From assembly GCA_029962745.1 (NCBI GenBank), contig CM057152.1:22711176-22775175 (forward strand): a DNA stretch of 64,000 nt. Reading direction: 5' to 3'. Below are positions 33,438 through 43,856 of this stretch, piece by piece. Source of the stretch: Echinometra lucunter (taxonomy: Eukaryota > Echinodermata > Echinoidea > Camarodonta > Echinometridae). The notes beneath the pieces are model-generated. The model had not been told where the DNA came from. It did not search any database and saw only the letters and a list, made by a program, of their open reading frames with translations. Made by a program: the position numbers and the translations under genes. Positions within the stretch are counted from its first letter, which is position 1; every line of letters begins with the position of its first letter.

Positions 33438-34699
33438 CAGTGCGTCCCAGAAAAAAAAAAACAGAACCCTAAAACAAAGGCTTATTGTGCGGAAGCAGTG
33501 GGGCGTATGATTGAAAAGGCATGTTCAAAATAAAATTTGACTTATGCTCTTTCATAGAATACATTAAGCAAACTTATTTATTCATGCATCTCTGAGTATG
33601 ATGACTTTGAAACTTTAATGTCAAAAATCATTTGCTACACTTTTTGGCTTTGACACTGAGCACATCAGGAAAAAAAAGAGATGGACACATCTTAGTCTTA
33701 GAATAAACAGAAACCTAAAACAAAACCTTATCGTACCGAATCACTGGGATGCATGATTAAAACAAATGTTCAAAATAAATTTTGACAAATATTCTTTCGA
33801 ATGATACACAAATGAGACCCATTCACTGATGCATCACTGAGAACTGTGGTTTGGAAAATTTAATGTCAAAATCCATTTGCTGCACTTTGGGGGGGGGGGG
33901 GGAGGGGGGTAAACATCTTGCATAACATTTGTGTTATGCATACCTTTTGAACAAATTAAGGTTAGGTTGCTCTTATTGAATAATGTTAGTGAACAGGTCT
34001 ATTGAAATGAATGATCATTGTCCTCATCTGTCATGAAAAGGGGAGTTCTTGGGTGATGAATCAGTCAAGCAAGTGAATTGGTGAATGAAACACCCCTACT
34101 TTACCAAACTTACAGAAAATGGTTCAGCTGACCCCTGAGCAGAGAGCGTTTATCGTTCCCAAATTCCTTGAGACCAACTGACAAACCTAAACAAAAATTT
34201 AGGGTGGTCAATTGGCCATTTGTGAAAGATGTTTTTTCCCCCCCAAAAGTGTAGCAAATGGATTTTGCCACTAAATTTTCCAAACTACCGTACTCAGTGA
34301 TGCATCAATGAATGGGTCTCATTTGTGTATCATTCGAAAGAATATTTGTCAAAATTTATTTTGAACATTTGTTTTTAATCATACATCCCAGTGATTCGGT
34401 ACAATAAGGTTTTGGTTTAGGTTTCTGTTTATTCTAAGACTAAGATGTGCTCATCTCTCTCTTTTTTTTCCTGATGTGCTCAGTGTCAAAGCCAACAAGT
34501 GTAGCAAATGGTTTTTGACATCAAATTTTCAAAGTCATGGTACTCAGAGATGCATGAATAAATAAGTTTGCTTAATGTTTCATATGAAAGAGCATAAGTC
34601 AAAGTTTATTTGGAATATGTTTTTTCAATCATACGCCCAACTGCTTCCACACAATAAGCCTTTGTTTAAGGGTTCTGTTTTTTTTTCTGGGACGCACTG
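33438..34699. mobile_element. Foldback Tc1/mariner-derived element, ~450-bp inverted arms
   Basis: The ends are CAGTGCGTCCCAGAAAA and its exact complement, with TA outside both (33436-33437 and 34700-34701), diagnostic of the Tc1/mariner superfamily. The arms (about 33438-33885 and 34236-34699) pair over nearly their whole length. Each arm is itself a tandem duplication: a unit starting near AACAGAACCCTAAAACAAAGG is followed by a diverged unit starting AACAGAAACCTAAAACAAAAC. The ~350-bp centre keeps a transposase N-terminal fragment (34119-34181). Confidence 0.85.
34119..34181 (+). pseudogene. Transposase N-terminal remnant in the mariner-derived element
   Basis: An ATG opens a 20-codon frame reading MVQLTPEQRAFIV followed by PKFLETN and a stop. 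The LTPEQRAFIV..FLET pattern is the start of the helix-turn-helix DNA-binding region of many mariner-like transposases, which supports the TA-flanked, CAGTGCGTCCCA-ended assignment of the host element. The remaining transposase, including the catalytic DDE/D region, is absent. The fragment shows that the MITE arose by internal deletion of an autonomous copy. Confidence 0.6.
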
Positions 34700-35343
34700 T
34701 ATAGGAGTAGTTGAAAGAAGAAGAAAAAAAAAGGAGACGAAGAAGGAGAAAGAAGAGAGCGAGGAAGAGGAGAAGGGGAGGGAGAGAACAAGAACAAGCA
34801 AGAAATAAAGAGCAAAAATAAACACAAGAAAAAGAGCACGAAGACCAAAAAAAAAAAAAAAAGAACTAGAAGTTAACAGAAAAAAACAATGAATATTCTC
34901 TCTCTCCGAAAAGGTGCATGAGAGATTAGAAATGGTGTATAACATGTTCCAGGAAGAAAAAAAAAATCACAAGAAACGATGTAAGCAAAGTGAAAGGAGA
35001 CAACAGCTTTCTGAATATCATTCAGCCCCTATACATCTACTGCTTTTACGATTATCAGATATGGGAAACTTATGAAGGTGTTGAAAGGAATATTACTCAT
35101 CCACACGAAAATTAAGATAATCAGCTATGTGTTAGAAAATCAACATCCCTTTTTAGGGGACTCAAAAGGTTTGGCAACCCTTCAAATGTTCAAAAGGGAT
35201 GAAATAGCAATAGAACTGAGTAGATAACAGTACAGTTTTACTTTATACAGAGCATTAGTGGATAATCGAGATAATCACTTTAAATGTTACAAAGTACGAG
35301 AGAATTAACTTGGAATGAGAAAATAGAAGATTAATCAACTTAC

Positions 35344-35450
35344 CCAGTTGATTAGTGTAGGTACTGATGAATGAAATGAAAGGTGATCAAAGACTCGGTT
35401 AAGCTAAGATCAGTGCAGACATGGAACAATGTCGAAGGATTTGAAAACAT
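35344..35450 (-). other. Candidate 5' UTR exon of GPCR B
   Basis: The minus-strand donor CTGG/GTAAGTTG ends the exon at 35344. A TATA box at 35475-35482 would place the start near 35445-35450, giving a ~100-nt exon that includes CCTTCGACATTG, a string nearly shared with the candidate exon of GPCR A. No ATG-initiated long frame is present in it, in keeping with a UTR. Confidence 0.5.
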
Positions 35451-35474
35451 TCTCGAGCTGCAGCTGCTACAACC

Positions 35475-35482
35475 TTTATATA
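35475..35482 (-). promoter_or_regulatory. TATA box of GPCR B (candidate)
   Basis: The minus strand reads CACGTATATAAAGGTTG, a good TATA consensus with GC-containing flanks. It lies about 130 bp upstream of the donor at 35344. The position fits a ~100-nt first exon. An E-box-like CACGTA and CAGCTGCAGCTCGAG lie beside it. Confidence 0.5.
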
Positions 35483-36174
35483 CGTGGAGTCATGGATCTG
35501 GAAATCGATAGAGGGAGGGGCAACTTAGTCGGCAAATCCATTATTGTTGTGGACGGAATTGTAACCAAATGACTTTGTAAAACTTGTCAGCAAATAAATC
35601 CGAAGACCATCTCTCTCTCTCTCTCATATTGGCCGGTCCTGAGCAATTTACATGGTGGGGAAAAATATAAATGAGAAATTCATGTTTCTTGCGGCCAATC
35701 CCCAAGGCATTAATGCTTGCGTTTTTTATATTTTTTCTTCTAATTTTGTATATCATTGTGTTATCATATTTTCAGATGTTCATTTTTTTATGCTATGTTC
35801 CTAGAAATGAGATAAAGATAAATATCTACAATAACCAAAATTTGTTGCCACAATATAAATCGTAAAGCACGTATTTGAGAATCAGCTGAGGATTATTATG
35901 TGATGCTTTTATTTCTACAAATTTCGTTGTTCTGTTGGTAAGCTGGTGGAAAAATTTGGTCCGGCCACATGACCTTCTACTTGTAATATTTCATTACTGA
36001 CCCCCTTCCTACATTTTATTAATCACGTAGCAACTGCTGTTGACCACCATCTTCACACTCTTAGAATATTTTTGGACCTCTCCAAGGCCACTGACACCAC
36101 TGACCATGAAATCATGTTGTCAAAAGTATCACATCAGGTGGAACTATAGGGAACGGCCTTGGAGTGGTACCATT

Positions 36175-37277
36175 TGCGTAAATCCCGAAGGGATGGGGGA
36201 TATACCCCCCCCCCACACACACACTTTTTCGAGAGGGGGGATGGCGTGTATTGTAATTAATCAGTTGGTGAAATTTTTCATTGAAATATCATAAAAGACA
36301 GTCATATAATGGAATTTTCATTTGAAATGCTCTTAAAAACAAAAAGGGGGTTATTTTTCGCTCTCTCGCAAAATAAAAGATTTATATGTGTGTTGGGGTC
36401 TGCGCGGCTGAGTAAGGGTGTGTGTGTATATACTTAAGTGTGAGTTCACGCAAGAAATTTCGGGAAAAAAAGTCGATCATCCCCTCCCCCCACTCCTCAA
36501 AAAACGGATTTACGCCGGTGAGTGGTAAGAAGTTACCTCACAGCATTGGCGTAAATCCCGGGGGATGGGGGATATATCCCTCCCACTTTTTTGAGAGGGG
36601 GGGGGGGGGAGATGGCGTGTACAAATATCCCCCTTATTTTAAGAAAAATTATTGTAACTAATCAGTTGGTGAAATTTTTCAATAAAATGTCATAAACGAC
36701 GGTCATATAGTGGAATTTTCATTTGAAAACCGAAAAAAAGTGGTTATAAAGAATTATATGGGTGTGGGGGTCTGCTCGGGTAAGGGTGTGCTTCACGCAA
36801 GAAATTTCGGCAAAAAAGTCGATCACCTCCTCCCCCCCCCCCCTACTCCTCAAAACAGATTTACGCCGGTGCCTTACAGGAAGGAAACAATTCGTCTCCA
36901 AAAGAGGTGTTCAGATATGAGGCGACATTGTGGCGCCACAAAATTTTAAGCGTTCAGATCCCGGGGGATGGGGGATATATCCCTCCCACTTTTTTTGAGA
37001 GGGGGGGAGGGGGGAGATGGCGTGTACAAATATCCCCCTTATTTTAAGAAAAATTATTGTAACTAATCAGTTGGTGAAATTTTTCAATAAAATGTCATAA
37101 ACGACGGTCATATAGTGGAATTTTCATTTGAAAACCGAAAAAAAGTGGTTATAAAGAATTATATGGGTGTGGGGGTCTGCTCGGGTAAGGGTATGCTTCA
37201 CGCAAGAAATTTCGGCAAAAAAGTCGATCACCTCCTCCCCCCCCCCCCCCCCCTACTCCTCAAAACAGATTTACGCC
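36175..37277. mobile_element. Three adjacent copies of a GGCGTAAATCC...GGATTTACGCC element
   Basis: Copies lie at about 36175-36516, 36548-36867 and 36955-37277. Each has GGGGGATGGGGGATAT near its left end and GATTTACGCCGGTG at its right end. Copies 2 and 3, together with downstream sequence through TTCAGATATGANGCGACATTG, are nearly identical, with an offset of 403-410 bp that grows in the C runs: a recent tandem duplication. Copy 3 has lost the left GGCGTAAAT and starts instead after GCGTTCAGAT. Copy 1 is older. No coding frame. Confidence 0.75.
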
Positions 37278-37317
37278 GGTGCCTTACAGGAAGGAAACAA
37301 TTCGTCTCCAAAAGAGG

Positions 37318-37636
37318 TGTTCAGATATGACGCGACATTGTGGCGCCACTTATGTTAATGAACGGGCATTAACCCGTCAACTCACAAATAAAAGAGAACT
37401 TTGTCATCAGGTGCCATGTAGGCAATCTCATGACAACATATTTTGGGCTTACTTTTTAAGAATTTGATTGGTGCGCATTTTTTTTTTCAGCCAGGCAGCA
37501 AAATGAATGAATAAATAAATAAATGAAAATATGTCCTGCCACGGCGACATTGTCGCCTCATATCCCACTGACGTGCAAACCAAAATGTTGCAGGGATTTT
37601 GTGGCGCCACGTGTTGCCTCATATCTGAACGCCCCT
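37318..37636. mobile_element. ~320-bp element with TTCAGATATGA inverted ends
   Basis: The left end GTGTTCAGATATGACGCGACA through GTGGCGCCAC and the right end, complement of GGGGCGTTCAGATATGAGGCAACACGTGGCGCCAC, are inverted repeats. The left-end sequence is duplicated at 36908-36939 by the tandem duplication. The right end coincides with resumption of the LINE reading frame, so this element was probably the first to insert in the LINE. Superfamily unknown. Confidence 0.55.
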
Positions 37637-38704
37637 TAAATGGTTCCAGTTGAGATTATAACGACATAACATGCAGAGTACCCCAGGGTTCACTTCTTGG
37701 GCCATTACCTATCACTGATTTTCAAAGTCTTCTAGGACCGTGTCATTTATATTGTACGTGGATGACGCCAGTATCTTTTTTTTCTCTCTCTCATAAAAAT
37801 CCAGATACTCTTATAAAATATACTGTTAACGATGAACTCGGAAGTATTTGTGAATGGATTTGTTGTAACAAACTTTCTTTAAATTTTGCGAAAACCCAAT
37901 TATTTTTACCAATTCATTTCTAACTTTATTCGGGAATGTTTTTCTTAATATTTTGATAGATATTGTTGATTCTACGAAATTCCTTGGTCTATTTATAGAC
38001 AACAAACTTACGTGGAAGCAACATATCTTGTATTTATGCAAACGATTATCCAGAAATGTTGGCGTCATGAATAATCTGAAAACATGTTTTCCTTCCAACA
38101 TATTTGTACAGCACTCCTGTTCACCCTTATTTGAATTATGGGATATTAGCTTGGGGCAATTCCTCCAGAAATCAGTTGCGCAAATTACTGCTTGTACAAA
38201 AAGGTAATCAATGGGAATCATGTGTCATGAAAACAGATTAGCTCACTCAGATCAGCTGTTCCTTCCAAATAATGTTTCAAAAATATACAATCTTCGCGCG
38301 GGTTGCTTCACGTTTCAACTTAAATCAAGGCAAGTTGCCAACTTCCTGAAGTCTATTGTCTTCTATAAACAGGAGAGTTTTCATGCACAGCTTCCCCACA
38401 AGACTATCGTCATCTTTTCGACTTCCAGAGGTAAGAACTTTCTACATACAGAAAACTATTACTATATAGTATTCATACCAAAATTCTGAAATTCTCGTGA
38501 TGAGTCATTCAGACGGTCACCAATCTTATTTTCGTTTAAACGTATACTAAAGTTTAGGCATATACACAGTTACAATGTTACACAGTTACGATGTTACACT
38601 GTGAATTTACTGCACGCAGAAGGCTTTTATCTTAGTGCCCTCGAGACAGCAGTATGTACATCTGAAGAGGCTACCCTGAATGAATAAAACTGAAAAAATA
38701 AAAA

Positions 38705-39114
38705 GTCAGGGAAACTCTCGACTTCCCGGGAGGGAGAGGCCATAATCCCCTCCCCAAAAGTAGACATGCGTAATCGCCGAGGATCCCTCCGCTGAGCGAA
38801 ACTGTACAAAGTGAATGGTCCGTGTGTTTATACCGTTGAAAAAAAAAATCACATAAAATAACCAACATTGCAGCGGATTTTGTTGCCTCGAGTTCAGGCG
38901 AGAAATTTGATTTTCTTTCAAATATTTGCATATAAAGATGATACCCCATATTGGTTATTTTATGTGATTTTTTTTTTCAACGGTATACACACACGGACCA
39001 TTCACTTTGTACAGTCTCGCTCAGCGGAGGGATCATCAGCGATTACGCAATGCCACGTAAAGTCCACTTTCCGAGATTTACGGCCTCTCCCGGGAAGTGG
39101 GGAGTTTCCCTGAC
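38705..39114. mobile_element. 410-bp foldback element, ~170-bp arms
   Basis: GTCAGGGAAACTCTCGACTT and the complement of AAGTGGGGAGTTTCCCTGAC form the ends. The arms pair through the inner sequences TTGAAAAAAAAAATCACATA and TATACACACACGGACCATTC. A ~70-bp unpaired centre remains. It interrupts A-rich, LINE-tail-like sequence. No coding capacity. Confidence 0.7.
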
Positions 39115-39206
39115 TGATATGGATGCATAAATAAATACAATACAATACAGTACAGCTTGCATTTAACTCATTCACTTACTTAAACGATACATGTATACTG
39201 AATTTC

Positions 39207-39251
39207 CTTCTTCTTCTTCTTCTTCTTCTTCTTCTTCTTCTTCTTCTTCTT
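39207..39251. repeat. (TTC)n microsatellite
   Basis: About 15 TTC units following a LINE-tail-like (ATACA)n stretch. Confidence 0.9.
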
Positions 39252-39338
39252 GAGTTCCTCCGCTCAGCGAACAACAGATACTGCGATTGCGCGCAGAAGG
39301 TAGAGAAACATCGATGGTACTGTCAGAGTTAGTCTTAA

Positions 39339-39620
39339 GGCCGCACGCAGGATTTTTTTTCCGGGGGGGGGGAGAATATGTTCAATATTCAGTTAAGGGA
39401 ACAAGCAAGCGAGGGAGCGAAGTGACCGAGCGGGAGCTTTTGCATTTTTAGAATTGAAATTGAACGATGTGGTGCACACTTTGGGTGGAATTTTGAGAAA
39501 TTTTCAACAAAAGATTAAGAAAACAATTTCTAAAAGTTTTTTTTTTTTAATAATATATATATTTAGTTTATTAATATTTCGGGGGGGGGGACTGCTTCCT
39601 GCCCCTATGTGCGTACGGCC
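39339..39620. mobile_element. MITE with GGCCGYACGCA-type ends, copy 2
   Basis: The left end is AAGGCCGCACGCAGG plus T and G runs. The right end is GTGCGTACGGCC. It carries GCAAGCGAGGGAGCGAAGTGACC and GCATTTTTAGAATTGAAAT in the same order as the copy at 16355-16586. No coding frame. Confidence 0.65.
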
Positions 39621-39753
39621 ATGGGTACGAGATACGATAAGAATGAAAGATAGATATGAAATGTAGAGAAATCTCGTGATACAGATGGGGTCAACACGAC
39701 CAAAGTCAAAATCTGGGGTGAAACTCGTCTTCCCCAAAAGAATGCAGTGGTCA

Positions 39754-40260
39754 TCACATGGGGGCATCAGAGAATGACGTCTTTATTTGATGGATCATGG
39801 ATGGAGGCAGGCTGGAGATAAATGAGGACCTCGCAGCGAAGTAAAGAGGACATTCACCAGTTATGTGCGAGACAGTCTTTTGCAAACATCCACACCAGCA
39901 GCTTGGATCCTTAACCACCTTAGTGGGTTTGAAAAAGCCGGCTGTTAGTAGGGTAGACACCACAGAGAAGTTGAGATTTGAGTGTGATTGCATGACGTTG
40001 GAGAGGCTATAGTGGGAGGTTGATGGCAAGAGTTATATGCATCAAGTGCACATGGTGGAGGTGAGTAGGTGCAGTGAGGACTTGGAGAGTGCGGCATCCA
40101 TGGCTGAGTTGTAGACGTATCTGCAATACCGTTGACTTAACCAGTTTCTTCCAAGTCAACGGGTAATGGATAGGAGATTAAGTCTTCAATGGGGGTAGGT
40201 TGTATTTATTGAGGAGCTTCTTGAACATTGAGAGTGACTTGGAGTTAGGATGCTGAATAA
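39754..40260 (-). pseudogene. LINE ORF2 C-terminal relic (cysteine motif)
   Basis: The minus-strand frame at 40029-39754 includes CWCGCLQKTVSHITGECPLY, a C.C...(E)T..H....CPxY arrangement typical of the C-terminus of many non-LTR retrotransposon ORF2 proteins. Upstream, in broken frames, FKKLLNKYNLPPL and TWKKLVKSTVLQIRL continue the match to about 40260. No RT catalytic region is present, so this is a 3' fragment. It is a different LINE type from the CR1-like relics on the plus strand. Confidence 0.6.
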
Positions 40261-40343
40261 GACAGTGTGTGCCATAAAACCCAAGATTCTAACCTGTACA
40301 CTGCACCTTTATCATGTTTATAACAATCTCAACACTGCTCAAT

Positions 40344-40550
40344 AGACCTGTTTACTAATTTTATGCATACTTGTAGAACTAAAGTTTCCCTTGAAAACTA
40401 AGAAGCTTGCCAGAGGCTTGCCCGATATAGCAACAGGTAATGTATGCAAACTTGATTCCATCTATTTCAGATGCCATTATGCATAACAGGTGAACTGAAT
40501 AGTTAGTAACCAAGGGCTCTGGAGAGAAACCTGTATACATAAACAGGTCT
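40344..40550. mobile_element. ~205-bp foldback MITE with AGACCTGTTTA ends
   Basis: AGACCTGTTTACTAATTTTATGCATAC at the left matches the complement of ...TGTATACATAAACAGGTCT at the right. CACCTTTAT..ATAACAATCTC occurs shortly outside both ends, suggesting a duplication of flanking sequence. No coding sequence. Confidence 0.55.
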
Positions 40551-42860
40551 TTTTTTTTCTTTTATTGTATACACCTTTATAACAATCTCGATTGTTGGTC
40601 TTTTATGCTCATATTGATTTTGCAAAGTGCAAATCTTTCAAAAAATTATTTGCTGTTATTGTGGAAATAAATGAAATTAAAATGAAATGAAATGAAATGA
40701 AATGAAATGAAATAATATAAAATGTTTCTTTGCAATAATTACTTATTTAGCTTTAATAGCAAAGCTAGTCGCTCCAAAACTGCCATATCAAACTTTTAGG
40801 TCAGTGAATGAGGGTTGTCATTCAATTTCGTTATAGTTTCGTCAACATCTTAAATCAAAATGTCTATGCTGAATGGTTATCTGGATATATACAGTAGCAT
40901 CGTATCAACCCAAACAACTAACTCAGAAAACTCAGAAGTATCAAGAGAGATATATTTTTTTCTTCTTCTTCTTGTGACAGTCTCAGAAAGAGAAGATCTC
41001 GAGGAAAGAGCTATAACAGAGAGTAACATTGGAAAATGAACGATTTCTTTTTAGATAAGGACGCATTAGGGATGCAAGTATCCAAAGAAGCTTTTTCACA
41101 GTCTGGTAAATCTTTTTATGACACTGAATCGATATCTATATTGAATTGATATCTATATTTGTATTTGCAGCCCTCTGATTGTATGTCATAAGTGCATTCG
41201 AATTCTTTTAGGAAAATCCAGACTATCGGCGAAAGAAGAAGAATCGAAGCGATGCTGGGTACAGAATAAAGCAAAGAAAGGCAAAAAATGCATGAAAATA
41301 AGAAATAGAATGAGAGAATATGAAAACGGATGAGAGTGAAAATCAAGAATTCTATACCGCTTTTCAATTTGAAAGTTAAGCCATTTTTACGTATAGGCCT
41401 ATTCTCGAAGCCATTTAAATAAAAGCTTTTAAAGTTCTGGCAGAGATTAAAAAAAAAAAGTAAATAAATAAATTGCGAGCTGTCTCATTCTTTTCTTGTC
41501 AGCAGGGAATTAATATTAAGAGTAAAAAGATGCCCTAGAAAGGGTTGCTCATCAAATGCCCTAATATTCGAAATAAGGCAAGAAATAGCTGAATTGATCA
41601 AACCGAGCATTCAGGCCAGATTTGGGAATGGTCCCATGCATGTACTCATTTTAATATAAAAAAGGGCAGATGCTTGCTTCGTTCGAGGGATAATTTTGCC
41701 CCCCCCCCCCCCCGATAATCGCTTTGCTATATCAGATTTCGTGTATTAAAAAGAGCAAGTTAATTCTAATACCTAAATTTTCTCACATTGTCTCTACATT
41801 AATTTTACATAATAATGCACATGCAGATATTATAAAGGAGCAATGTATCCCCTGTCTACCAGAGGCGGCAAAAGAAAGGGACAGATTTTCTCCCTGTAAG
41901 GGAAGGGGGGCAAATCAAACTTGCCCCCTTCTCTTGGTTCATAACACCATAATTGAGAGTATAATGCGAATATATAGCTTTGAGAAATGCAAGTTATTAG
42001 CACGGATTAATCAGAATTTTCGTGCTTGCGAAGTTGCAAAAATCTGTTTTGCCCCCTCAGTGGCGCTCCCTCGCAAGACAATAGGAATTTATTTTGATTT
42101 GAAATTATTTAATAAGAGATTTCTTTTGCTCTTAAAAATACTGCCTCCACATTCTATTTCTTTTTCGCTCGATCGCTACGCTCCCTCGTATATAGATTAA
42201 TGAAAACGCTTCTTATTAAGTATGCTGGTAGTAAGCATTTGAGGTGGGCCCCCAAAAGTGTTTGCCCCCCATCCAAGCTGGGACCCTTCCGGCGCGCCTG
42301 AACACTACACTGATGACCAAAATAAAGAATTTTAAAAAACTATGGAATTTAGCACGTTAGTAATTCCCTAAGACCACTCTAAAAAATAATTCTCTGAAAT
42401 GTGATTTTTTTTTTTTACCGAGGGTAATTTTGAAAGTCCCTGTACGGTGGGAGGGAAATGTCCCCTTCTCAGACCTTTAACGCCCTCCGTCGCTTCACTC
42501 CCCGCCGATGATATTTGGCACCAATCACCACTGGAATACGACTTGCGGAATAACAAAGCATTGCGAACAGGGAAGAATGTACGGCAGGCCAATTTAATGG
42601 AATTATCACCCTGTTATGCCATATTAAAGCTGTGATATTAATGGAAACAAAATAATGTTAACTTTAGAGAGCCGACAGCACATAAAACTAAGAACGATAT
42701 CCCTTGATCTGAATCATTAAATCATTTGCAATTAGAAGCAATTAATAATGCTAAGCTTGTGAAAACAATCAGAATCACGCATGTTAAAGGAGAATGAAAC
42801 CCTGGAGAAAAATGAATTTTGATGAAAAGAGAGGATAGAGAGAAGCAATTTCTAAAATGT
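40551..42860. other. LINE tail and repeat fragments, no gene seen
   Basis: 40640-40713 is GTGGAAATAAATGAAAT followed by (AAATG)n, a LINE-type 3' tail. 41699-41713 is a C run. 41861-42301 starts CAGAGGCGG and ends GCGCGCCTG with G/C-rich ends, a possible hAT MITE without a clear target duplication. 42369-42505 contains CGTCGCTTCACTCCC-like sequence. A 158-codon frame at 41724-42200 runs through this repeat and is not called. Confidence 0.45.
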
Positions 42861-42864
42861 TCCA

Positions 42865-42900
42865 TGCTGCTGCTACTACGACTGCTGCTGCTGCTGCTGG

Positions 42901-42937
<37 letters not shown>

Positions 42938-42953
42938 ACTATACTACTACTAA

Positions 42954-43050
<97 letters not shown>

Positions 43051-43085
43051 ACTACTACTACTGTTGTTATTATTATTATTATTGC
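42865..43085. repeat. Long CTG/GCT trinucleotide repeat upstream of FEZ
   Basis: An interrupted GCT tract begins near 42880, followed by an uninterrupted (CTG)n block at 42962-43050 (89 nt, close to 30 units), then (CTA)n, (TTG) and (TTA)n. It lies about 0.5 kb upstream of the FEZ initiation codon, in the promoter or 5' UTR region. The open frames through it (polyleucine/polyalanine) are products of the repeat and not genes. Confidence 0.95.
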
Positions 43086-43317
43086 TAAGTTAGAGTACGT
43101 GTGTGAAGATATGGCGGGAGGAGGCGAGTGGTAAATTAATTCAATGGAAAAAATCTCCCTCCTATTTTCACTTATTGTTGCAACTGAAATCACTTTCAGA
43201 CTAACCCTTCTTTGATATCCCCCCCCCCCCCCCCCCAAAAAAGAATAAATGAATAACATTTATGTAAATAAAAATAAGAGTGAAGTATAGGCACAAAGAT
43301 ATAATGTATATTGCCTC

Positions 43318-43551
43318 AAGATGGCGCACTTCCAGAAAGAGCAGAGGCTAGGAAGCATGCAAGGCAGTGCAGTCGACTCGGTACACATCGACACAACCGG
43401 TATAGAACAGTACGTCAAAGGCTCTGCATATTTACATACAAACTAGCGAGACTTCACTGTGACCTGCGCCAGCGCCCAGCGGACAGAGTTCACCCATCGA
43501 CCGTACCGTATGTAAAATGTACTGCTGCTGAGGTGGATAATTTTAACCAAG
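43318..43551 (+). promoter_or_regulatory. Probable FEZ core promoter / 5' UTR
   Basis: AAGATGGCGCACTTCC at 43318 combines a YY1-type AAGATGGCG with an ETS-type CTTCC, an arrangement common near transcription starts of TATA-less promoters. The 230 bp up to the ATG are richer in GC and CpG than the surroundings. No TATA box is seen. Exact start site unknown. Confidence 0.4.
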
Positions 43552-43856
43552 ATGGCAGCCCCACTCGCTGTGTTCGAAGAAAACGGCGATGCGGGAAGTG
43601 ACGAATGGCCAGAATTCATAGATTTCCGTAGTTCAGCTGACGTTTTAAACTCTAATGGAGAAGCTTTACCAGTTTTGTCACCGAAAGAGGAAATAAGCCC
43701 GGATAACTTCAACGAAATGCGTTCATCGTCCATCGAAGATTTGGTCAACAATTTCGATGACAAGTTGGCCGTATGCTTCCGTAATTACAACCTGAATACG
43801 GAGCCACTGGCACCCGTTAAAATACTCACACAGGAGGAGATGATGAAGAATTGCAA
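43552..43856 (+). CDS. fez: FEZ1/FEZ2 (zygin, UNC-76 family) first coding exon
   Basis: Fasciculation and elongation protein zeta is a kinesin-1 cargo adaptor that acts in axon growth and vesicle transport. The exon encodes 101 codons plus 2 nt. The start MAAPLAVFEENGDAG is followed by an acidic region. Residues around 65-92, SSSIEDLVNNFDDKLAVCFR and NYNLNTEPLAPVK, match the conserved N-terminal block of vertebrate FEZ1 (SMEDLVNEFDEKL.VCFRNYN..TE.LAPVK). The ATG has a favourable context (AAG before, G after). The exon ends GCAA/GTAAGT at 43856. The coiled-coil and C-terminal regions are not in this exon; downstream exons probably lie beyond the window or in the intron described next. Only the family, not FEZ1 versus FEZ2, can be assigned, since invertebrates usually have one gene. 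Confidence 0.92.

Larger units (their letters stand above)
32292..35344 (-). other. Inferred 5' UTR intron of GPCR B (exon junctions 32292 and 35344)
   Basis: The minus-strand acceptor CTGCAG/ACT just before the ATG and the donor CTGG/GTAAGTTGATTAATC frame a ~3.05-kb intron. It holds a foldback mariner derivative (33438-34699), a purine-rich tract (34715-34880) and G/C runs, but no exon that I recognise. Confidence 0.5.
35995..38480 (+). pseudogene. LINE reverse transcriptase relic split by a ~1.4-kb insertion
   Basis: Before the break, 36015-36175 reads HTLRIFLDLSKATDTTDHE and GTALEWYHLRK, the finger/palm start of a LINE RT. After it, 37626-37900 continues with TCRVPQGSLLGPL, then FILYVDDASIFF (YVDD catalytic box) and ELGSICEWICCNKLSLNFAKT. 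37950-38210 gives STKFLGLFIDNKLTWKQHI and the following helical region. Stops and frameshifts (near 36150 and 37920) make it non-functional. The two halves join across a gap at the expected point, so 36176-37625 is later DNA. The clade is CR1/Jockey-like by motif. Confidence 0.8.

Noticed and set aside
41724..42200. 158-codon frame on the plus strand
   Set aside because: Covers a G/C-rich repeat fragment and AT-rich flanks; no similarity, no splice or promoter context.
41861..42301. Confident hAT MITE with CAGAGGCGG / CGCGCCTG ends
   Set aside because: The termini look right, but the flanking 8-mers agree at only about five positions, so it is mentioned only as a possibility.
40676..43085. 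Microsatellites as CRISPR-like arrays
   Set aside because: Units are 3-5 nt without spacers, and the DNA is clearly eukaryotic.
42857..43259. Long polyleucine (plus) and polyalanine (minus) open frames
   Set aside because: They are translations of the CTG/GCT microsatellite, with no start context, domain or flanking coding signal.
43311..43601. 96-codon frame overlapping the FEZ start in another frame
   Set aside because: The FEZ frame matches a known conserved protein and has the donor; this frame is a shadow of the 5' UTR and exon.
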